A stretch of 64,000 nucleotides of DNA, taken from NCBI GenBank assembly GCA_951799445.1, contig OX637296.1, forward strand, positions 2,728,001 to 2,792,000, written 5' to 3'. This stretch comes from Pseudisothecium myosuroides (Eukaryota > Streptophyta > Bryopsida > Hypnales > Lembophyllaceae). The notes beneath the pieces are model-generated. The model ran no database searches. It was given only the letters and a program-made list of their open reading frames with translations, and was not told the DNA's origin. The translations under genes and the position numbers were made by a program. The stretch's first letter is position 1. Each line of letters opens with the position of its first letter. Positions 55,825-64,000 of this stretch are shown piece by piece.

Positions 55825-58800
55825 TCAGGATTCATGACTCAGGAGCCTACGGTTGTTGAGCTTTTTAGTGCTGCTATTCCTAAGTTTGGTTTCCTGGTGA
55901 ATCTGATGCTCACAAATGCAACCTGGGAAAGGGTTGGCGTAGAAATTCTCCTCCAGTTTGGGGAACTCTCCGGACTCCCGGCGGTGGGGCGCTCCGATCC
56001 TGTCCACGTGGATCTTGCTCACTTCGGTTTGGAACTGCGTCCAGGTCATGTTTTGGCTCTCGTATTGGTCCACCAGTCTCACCAAACTCTCCCTGCCAAA
56101 CGATAGACACGAACAAATTAATATTCAGCAGCTGGAAACGCCCGTAGCAATTATAGCTCGCCTGCAATTCCAGAACTCGACAATGAGCTCGTACAATGAG
56201 GAAAGAACAATCCTATTATGCCTATTTTGGTAACTTTACTGCAATCACACAGCAGGAATGGCTGACAAAGTCGAACACCCTCTACGAAAAAGAAGAGATA
56301 TTAAGCTCAAAATGCCCCAGAGAATTCAAAACAAAAAGTCCACTTTGAGAGCTCATTCTCGATTATGCAAACTTCCAGAATGACTTTCCTTTCTATTCAT
56401 ACATTTTAAACACCTTCCTGAAAGCTTCCCTATTGATTTATTGCAACGCCTGTGCGTAGTTATGGAAAAATCTTCTTTGGGAATTCAAAACCTAAACAAA
56501 GTAAGAAAAACGAAGCTTGATCATGACAAGGAGTTGGAGTTGAAGCTCACCTGTTGGGATTGATGGTTCTTCGGTAGCCTTCAAACTGCCGGTGCCCTTG
56601 CACCGCCTTGGCCATGTTTCCATCATACGTGAACACGAACACGTCGCTCTCCAGCGCCAACGTGTAGTCCAACGCCGCCAGTCGGTTCTGGAACTTCTTG
56701 AGCGGCCCCAGCTCCTGTTCCGTGGCCAGCGTGCTGTGATCATAAACGTTTGGGAAAATCTTTTTGAGAGCGTCCATGGTGCCGTTCCCGTAAATTTCCC
56801 CGGCTACGATGTAGATTTTGGTGGAACGAGGGTAGCCCAGGGCCTTGAGGAGGAGGCCGGTTTCGTACGGAGTGGACGGGCAGCCGCCTTGTTGTCTTTT
56901 GAGTTCGCTGTCGATCTCCTTCTCCTTCCAGTGCGGCACTGCCAAACGCATCTGGCGGAGCTCCTCGCCTTCCTCGGAAGAGAGGCCGTGGGCGCAGCCG
57001 GTGAAAGCCAACATGTCCTTCTCGTACCTGCAGAAGTAACAACCACGCGTCAAGAGAAGTTGATGGACAGATAATTAAGTACAGTTTTTAACGAATCAAA
57101 CAGGATTCCAACGCACCAGGGTATGCGTTATTTGAATATCAAATGCAAAAGTTACAACGGTTCAAAGCTAGATTAGTGCACGGTTTCAAACAAACACATG
57201 TTCTGAGGTTGAGACTGGGAGCATTCACAAAATTTGTATGTACCCATTGCGCAAGATTTTGGAGCGTCGCATTTAGGTAGGTTTTCAGAATTAGGTATGA
57301 TGACCTTCTGTGCAAGAAGGGTGGATTGTAAGAAAGGCCCTAGTGTATATATCACAACTAAAGCTCCATGATTTACCTAATTTCGTACAGCAAAACTACA
57401 ATCTTAGTTGCCATAGCTTAAAGCAAGGCAGTTAGGCTACTCTTGCTTCAGGTTGTGACACCACATAGAATGAAGAATTAAAATCTAGAGCCTAAAGTAA
57501 CTTGCCTCAATTGATGACACTAAAATAGAATAAAGAGAATTCTGAGAAAAAAAACCCATGACAATACCCCCAAGTTTCCAACACGAAACAGTAGCAATTC
57601 CATGTTCTGTTGCTCTGTTCTAATCCTCATGAAATTCCCTTGTGAAGATTGGTTTCTTCATGTTCCTGTAGGGAAGAGAATGGACAGGCTTGGTACGTAC
57701 CGCAGGTGGAGGGCAATGTAAGGGCCGCCATCTCTGATTCTCTTGATGAGCGATTCCGCCAGATTGCGAATGGGCTCCGCGTACTTGAGACCCACGTAGT
57801 TGGACTTACAACGAAGACGCTGCGTCTCCACAGGCAAGTCGTTGTTGGCCAACCGAGAGTCGGCATGTGTAAACGACAGCACCTTGTGCTGCTTCAGGAG
57901 GCCAGCCAACTCATCCTTGTAATACGGGGCCTGAATACATGACGCCCATGCAGTGATTTAATGCCGGCTACAGGAATGGGATTTTAGAGCTTCGACACAT
58001 TTTTCAAGTAGTTAATAGAAGCATGGCACCTTTTAGAAAACTAGGTGCTAACTAGAAATTATTAGAGAAAATGTCATGTGAGAAAATCAAGCAAACTTTA
58101 AGCTGTGACATACTCTCATATGTGAATCACACGGGCTCACTGGCTTGAGAAGCTCTCACTTGTTCACATTGAGCTCTACTTGCAAAACAATGAGTCGTGC
58201 CAATTCAGAGGGTTCTTTAGAATGTTAAATTGTTCCAAATAGAAGTCGTGTAAATATGCACATAGAAAATTACTCACGATTACAAGAGAGGGGGTGGTTC
58301 AGCAGCACCCACCTTGGACCAAGAAACGGGCGCTTTTATCATCGGCTCAATACCAGCCACCGAAGCTGGCAGGGCCTCCACAATGCGAACATCTTCTTGC
58401 AGGGACTTGATAAAATGTTGGACATCAAAGATGTCCTTGAATTCACTACAACGCCAGGCAAGGTTGGTAACTTTAGGTAACCGAATGTTTTGTAATGCGA
58501 AATCCAACCTCCATCGTATAACACAGAAAACATGTTCATATTGATAAAATCAAATTTAGTCTACAAATACACGAAATAATTCAATCAAACGGTAATGCAA
58601 TCTTCGATTAAATTTAATGCCAAATGTTGGAGCAGTTGAAGTACCTAGGATCAGCCCAGAAGGAGCTATGATCAAGAACAGGCACCACTAGTGTAGCATT
58701 CATCAATCTGGCAACTGCCACCATATCACAAATCTGCAAAATTGGCAGAATAATTATCACTCAGGCGAACTGCACTAAACGGGAGACACACAACACCAGT

Positions 58801-60270
58801 TTACAGGAAGGCTATGACATGGATAAGAACCTAAACCGTGAAGTGTAATGGACTAGTGACCATGGCCGAGACAAAATTCCTTGTCCACATATATAACATC
58901 TAAACTGGAAAATGCAAAAGAAACAGCAGGTTAAACCCCATACCCCTGCTCGCATTTGATTGAGCCCGCCGTTGGCATTTACTAAAAGATATCCATTGGT
59001 GTTATTATCTGGATCTGCATAACGATGCAACTATCAAAAAGAGGTACGTATCCCTGAGGCGACATCACGTACATTATATACCTGTAGAATATACATATCC
59101 AATGAACCCTGCTTCTTTCAAAACTTTCGATCCAGGAAATTTTTATAATAGAGATCGAGTTCTAAATTACGCAATGCTTACTTTGATAATTCCTGGGACG
59201 GTCTATGCATTTTTGGTAATTGCTGCTGTTAGGCTTGGCCCACAAATGACTATCCAAAACACCTCCATTCTGCACAAAAACGATTATATACCCCCGTCAG
59301 AACATCCGTCGACAAACTTTCAACAAACAAGAGCAGACTGATGCTAATGGAAAAGAGCGAACCAATTGAAACCAGGGTGTACGTACCTGCGTCAAATTTT
59401 TACGCAGTCCAGTATGTTTCTTCTCGGATGGCGAAGGTAAAGTAGTTTCCGGATCTTTGAATACTTGTGATACAAGCTCAGATCGAGCCTCATTAGGCTC
59501 AACTTTCACAGCTTGAAGTATCAATTTAGTATCATCTGGCACCTGTAAACCAAAAAAGCAATGCTATAATTAGAAAGCAAGAATATATCGCCGCTCATTT
59601 GAATCACACAAAGTAAGCTTCAAAAAACACTAATTAAAACTGAATTACCAATAAATGGACTTCTCAGGCCACTGAACCTCTGATTGCACATCAGTCCAAT
59701 TCAGTCCAATTCAGTGTAAATCAGGGTCCATTGATACTGCTTGCATTCTAATCTTAACTCCAAAGCTACAGAGGGAAGTACGGCAGCATTCGTGAGTACC
59801 ATGGGCGAGGAAGCCGAGTGCGTTTGCACGGCCAGCCATCCGAGCGACGAGATCTTGACCAGCAGGAACATGAAGACCAGAAAAGCGAAGATGTAGAACC
59901 CCGTGTACTTGGAGCTGCTGCTGCTATTGCCCTTCTTCCCTTGCACACTAAACTGCCTCGAAAGCTGTGTAACATAATCTTTATAAAGGTCACCCACAGA
60001 AGGAGACGGCTCCAAGCTCATCCTCTTGCTGCTGGGCAGACTCTGAAAGTCGCCATGGCCATCGTCGCCATTATCCAATAAGTCCTCGCCGTCCTCGCAA
60101 TCCTCACTACTCTTGAACACATGATCCAAAAACGGACAAGGCTCCACCATTTCGATGGCCTTCTTCGACGGCATTTTCCGGTTGAGAGGCGACTTGCACC
60201 CGCCCATCCGCGGGCTCAGCAGCACATGTGTGACATCGCGGGACTCCGCAGACTGACCCCACAGGACCAT
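55825..60270 (-). CDS. O-fucosyltransferase-family protein (plant DUF246 type), Golgi type II membrane protein
   Basis: Putative GDP-fucose-dependent O-fucosyltransferase; most plant members act in the Golgi on wall polysaccharides or proteins, and the acceptor cannot be read from sequence. Predicted 666 aa. Exons on the minus strand: 60270-59782, 59542-59387, 59269-59182, 59014-58944, 58733-58645, 58445-58313, 57930-57701, 57027-56551, 56092-55825. A 120-residue cytosolic tail precedes one signal anchor (about 123-148). Family blocks in order: [18 protein letters not shown] (about 251-268), [53 protein letters not shown] (Arg in HLR near 419), then YIVAGEIYG and [19 protein letters not shown] with the histidine-arginine pair. 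Spacing and phases agree for all splices after exon 1. The start is the first ATG after an in-frame stop; the frame continues 5' without ATG for some 30 codons. The exon 1 donor (GTACTT) is provisional. Probable N-glycosylation sites include NNTN. Confidence 0.88.
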
Positions 60271-63122
60271 CGCCCTGGAAGAGTCCCCAGAGGTGTCCAC
60301 ATTCACGCTGTCCACATTAAGGTAATACTCTGGCACTTGCACTGTGGACGCCAGGCTTGCTGTAGCTTCTGTTTACACCAGGTTTGTTTTTCTCAATCAA
60401 TTGTAACCCGAATTTGGCCCTGACCAATCACCTGGATTTCCTCAGACACGCCACATGATGGAGTAAGATGACCTCTTGGCACCATCACCTTTCAATAATC
60501 TTCCTGCATTTCCAAATGTGGCGTGCAATGCAGGCTTTCAATCCGATTCTCCTGATTCTCAAATGAAGGAGGAATCTGTGAGCTTTGGAGCGTGGAAAAT
60601 CTCGCTGAATTCCGTCTTCTCTCCTCGTACCCTTTCGGTTCAACCTCAGCATTGACAGCCCTAGAGACTCCACGTTTGACCTAGTATGAAGCTTCGCTCG
60701 GCATAACGATTCTCACTCTGTACACTGGAAAAACACAAAAAAACCCACCCCTGAGTCAGTCCCGGTTGATGCTGTGCGTAAGCATTCTGTCAACGGTTTC
60801 GCAAAGCAGAAGAATTGGTGCAAGCGAGAGAGGACCAACTCAATGCACGCCATGTTTAGGTGAGAAGAGACGCAGACCAGCACGAAAGGGAAAAAGCAGC
60901 GCAGAGTAGGCGTTGGAAAAAGCAAGCTAAAGAAAAAGCACAGCGAAATCTCGGCCCTCACTTCCGCTCCATTATGCAAGCACTCGCCCACTGATTGAAC
61001 TAAAGGTCCATTATGCAAGCTCTCTCAAACCTTCGGAACCACCGGAGGCACAATAAAGAAGAGACACCGACCACGGAGGAACCCCAAAAGACTGACATAC
61101 CCAAGCTCCGACACGAAACTCTCTTCAAAAGCAACGCCAGATCGGTAACAGAGCAGCCCGATCGTGTAATCCGAGGTTCACGAAGCTCACACTATCAACA
61201 ACCACAGGCTTTTTTCTCAAACAATGACACAGTGCCCGAATCGCAATACAAACGCCGCGAATCTCACCACGAGCCCCAAACTCCCACCACCACGCCACAA
61301 TCGCACGCGTCCCCAAACACAAATCACGCCAATTCCGCTCCGGAGCAAGCAATTGCGCACACCGTCCACTCAACGGTTTCCATCACCCGAATTCTAGGGC
61401 AGGACCGACATCAGTATTCACTCCATCTCATCACTCCCATTCCCTCTCTCCCACCATAGCCAACGCGCACACCTCACAACCAGCAAACTCCACCTCACCG
61501 TCAACCGATCCCCGCCCAACACAGACAGACAGTCGGACAGACAGATAGACACTACTGACACCAATGAAATCAATCCTCCGTCTCCCTCACACAAGACCAA
61601 AGACACGAACAATCACACCACCAACGCCATAAACCTCCCGAAATAAGTCACTCATGATACGAGCGCCACCTCCGTCAAAATGACTGCCACAGACCTGTCC
61701 TCTCCTGTCCTGTCCTGTCCTGTGCGCGCACAGATCAGCTCACACCCATCGCCATAAACATGCAATCCTCTCCTAATGCAAAACGGGAGAGACCGACACG
61801 ACGGAGACGGACGCAGCTTCTTCACCTCCGCAAGTGATGAGAGTGTGAATTGGTGGCCTGTCTACTACTGCTGGTGCAGCAGCGATCGATCAATAGTCAA
61901 CTAGCCCAGGCACCTGGCGAGCTTGCCTTCCTTCCAGCAACCCGTCGATCACACTCAATAACTTATGTGGAATGCAGAAATGCAGAAACTTGGCAGTGTA
62001 ACAGAGGTCGCGTTTGGGACCTCGTCTCTTAATTACCTGGCTGGTTCTCTATTCCACTGTTCAGCTCTCTCTCGTCATCAGTTTTCAGCTCGCGCTCTCT
62101 CTCTCTCTCTCTCTTCCTCGGTGGCTCTGTTTCTGAATTTCGGAGCTTTCTCCGGATCTTCTCTGGGCCCCGGCCAAGGTGGGGGTTTTTTACTGGGTGG
62201 GCCTCACTGAGCAGAAAAACAATCTGATCTTGCTGTGAAAGTCCGTCAGTGGAAGAGAACTGGAGTGAAGTGAAAATCTGTGTCTGTCTGTCTGACTGTC
62301 TTCACACGCGGGCGGCTGGCTCTGGAAATCACTCCAAAGCCGGCTTCGTCATTCACGTGAGTTGGCTTGTTGCAGTGGCTCTATAACTTTACTTAACTTA
62401 CTATCTCTCTCGTTCTTCGAGTCTGCGAGGTAAAGTTAGCAGCGTGTTTTTATACTTTGTTGTTGTTGGATTACTACGTGCCTCCTCTACTCTACGCTAC
62501 GTAGACGCTGGTCGCTATGACTATCAGAGGAATGCGTTGGACTTTGAGGAAAAGGTTTAGTTCTTTTGGAGGGGAGGGTGGAAGTTGGGAGCAACTGTTT
62601 TTGTTGTTTTGTTTTGTTTTTGTTTTTGTTTTTGTTTGTATTTTTTGTATTTTTTGTATTTTTGTATTTTTTGTATTTTTTTGCATTTTTTGTATTTTTT
62701 TGTATTGACAGTAATGGTCATCATTTGGGGTAGGGTATGTGAGTACTTCAGTGTTGGTGATGGGGTACGTATTTTACTGGAGGCGAAAGGTGAACTGCAT
62801 TTTCAACTGTATGGGATTTTTTTTATGTAGCTTTCAGTGATGAGGTAGTAATAATAATAATAGAGATTTTCTTCGAGTCCAAGCAAGCGGATTTATACTT
62901 TATTTTGCATCAAGAATGAAGCATCCAGCAATGAGTCTGAGGAGTCAAACGTCAACAAAGATTCAAAAACCGCACTAAGAAGTAAGAGGGTGAGTTACAA
63001 GTAGCCCAAAAAAGTCTACAGGAAAAGCTTCAACATGAGCTTGGAGAATGTTTACTCTTCCTTTGAGCCAAGTACAATTTCTTCAACGAGTTGGGGAAAT
63101 GGATGTTGGTTGTCCAACCAAA
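60271..63122 (-). promoter_or_regulatory. Leader and promoter region of the O-fucosyltransferase-family gene, with simple repeats
   Basis: No second gene is supported. A 148-codon plus-strand frame at 61013-61459 is His/Thr/Pro-rich and has no motif. Simple tracts are CCTGT repeats near 61703-61725, CT repeats at about 62093-62113, TGTC repeats near 62281-62293, and a long T-rich TTTTTGTA tract at about 62595-62707. CT-rich tracts in plant leaders fit a long 5' UTR, which cannot be proven here. Confidence 0.4.
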
Positions 63123-64000
63123 TTAACCCCTAAAGGACCGTTGTCCCTTTGGGGGACAAATGCGTTTTTGGGCAGGTACCTACGGGCTGAAATTTTCTCC
63201 TGATTTTTTGAAAAAAATTCTGGAGGTAGAAAATCTGATTAGCTTCGTGGGAATATAATTTTTTTCACAATCGGTGCCCGGGAAAAAAAGTTATGACCAA
63301 ATAAGCTCAAACGAGGGGACGGCGAGCAGCCCGGTCAACCAAAACAAAATGGACAAAAATTTGAATTTTTTTTTTAATATATTTTTTCTCATAGATTATA
63401 TTTTTGTCTATTTGGAAAGCTTTAATTCATTTCATTTGGATATGTTATGAGAAAGTTATGGACATTCTTGTTTTTTGGGCAGTTAAAGCATCTTCTTGAA
63501 AAAATAACTTGTAGGATTCATTTCTGAATGCAATTTTTCAAATTTTTCAAATTTTTTTTTTTTTGCATTGTCTGATTTACTTGTTAGAACAATCTCACCA
63601 TTGGGATTAGTGTATTTTAATTCCATCTAAAATATATTAATGTTTTAGATTTTCCTTCTATCTCATACCTACTTCTACTTAACAATTTTTTTAAGAATGA
63701 TAATTAAGTTTTTTTGAATTTCTTTTTTTTTCTTAGACTCTCAACTCAATTCTCCACTATAAAAATTAAAAGCTCAAAACTCTGTAGTGCAAAAATTTTA
63801 AGTTAAAAATGTTCAAAGTCAAAAAATCCAGTCCTGCAATGTGCTGAAAAACTTGTTTTTTCCACTTTAAACGCAGATATCTTGCAATCTGTGTCGTCAA
63901 AAATTCTCTAATTTTTTCCACACACTCTCATACTAGTTAGGTGTAAGATCCTACGGTTAGATGTGGGAAAAAACAATTTTCAAATTTTTTTACTCTTTGC
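63123..64000. mobile_element. Large TTAA element running off the right edge
   Basis: TTAA at 63123-63126 is followed by CCCCTAAAGGACCGTTGTCCC. The body parallels 5551-6180. Near the end, TAAGATCCTACGGTTAG mirrors the interior of 7138-8073 in reverse orientation. The right terminus lies outside the window. No coding frame is intact. Confidence 0.65.

Noticed and set aside
59050..59115. A possible extra exon between O-fucosyltransferase-family exons 3 and 4
   Set aside because: It can be spliced in phase, but the direct join gives [19 protein letters not shown], which matches the family spacing without the extra residues.
60270..60342. N-terminal extension of the O-fucosyltransferase-family protein upstream of 60270
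   Set aside because: The frame is open but contains no ATG before an in-frame stop. It would need an unseen upstream exon, so the first ATG was used.
61013..61459. 148-codon plus-strand frame upstream of the O-fucosyltransferase-family gene
   Set aside because: Low-complexity composition, no motif, opposite strand to the leader it lies in, and no splice or start context.
1..64000. CRISPR arrays, rRNA or tRNA genes, prokaryotic operons
   Set aside because: Nothing of the kind was seen. Regular repeats here are minisatellites, MITEs and coding repeats. A tRNA scan by tool was not possible.

Overview
This window is nuclear DNA from a land plant. The evidence is canonical GT-AG introns, plant-type gene families (an MRS2-like Mg transporter, a cytosolic NADP-malic enzyme, a MUR3-like GT47 glycosyltransferase, a plastid S1-domain protein and a plant O-fucosyltransferase-family protein), interstitial TTTAGGG telomere-type motifs and many small plant-type MITEs. 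Gene density (five genes in 64 kb), moderate intron sizes and AT-rich, repeat-packed intergenic DNA suggest a non-seed plant such as a bryophyte or lycophyte. That placement is an impression and not a demonstrated assignment.

Layout. 1-8600: no gene; a 348-bp tandem duplication, then a thicket of transposon-like repeats. 9867-14802 (+): 17-exon MRS2/CorA-type magnesium transporter carrying a C-terminal EF-hand. 17830-25111 (+): 19-exon NADP-malic enzyme. 25752-26375: TTAA-flanked element between two convergent genes. 27250-30743 (-): 2-exon GT47 (MUR3-like) glycosyltransferase with an unusually long stem holding a tandem array of N-glycosylation sequons. 31-39 kb: gene-free and repeat-rich. 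39597-50689 (-): 15-exon plastid-targeted S1 RNA-binding protein. 51-54.6 kb: gene-free. 55825-60270 (-): 9-exon O-fucosyltransferase-family protein. 60.3-64 kb: leader and promoter DNA, simple repeats and a TTAA element cut by the window end. I assembled all exon chains by hand, checking splice dinucleotides, reading phase and family motifs; predicted lengths are 540, 559, 943, 978 and 666 residues.

The genes do not form a pathway. Two encode Golgi-type type II membrane glycosyltransferases, one a cytosolic metabolic enzyme, one a probable organelle Mg channel and one a plastid RNA-binding protein. The most notable points are (1) the Mg transporter/EF-hand fusion; (2) a family of elements bounded by TTAA with TIRs beginning CCC(C), the hallmark of piggyBac-type elements, in at least seven places, one carrying a nested pogo-like MITE whose empty site is preserved in its sister copies; (3) the sequon array in the GT47 stem; and (4) a short motif (E-x-E/R-F-x-x-L-L) that recurs four times in the disordered half of the S1 protein.
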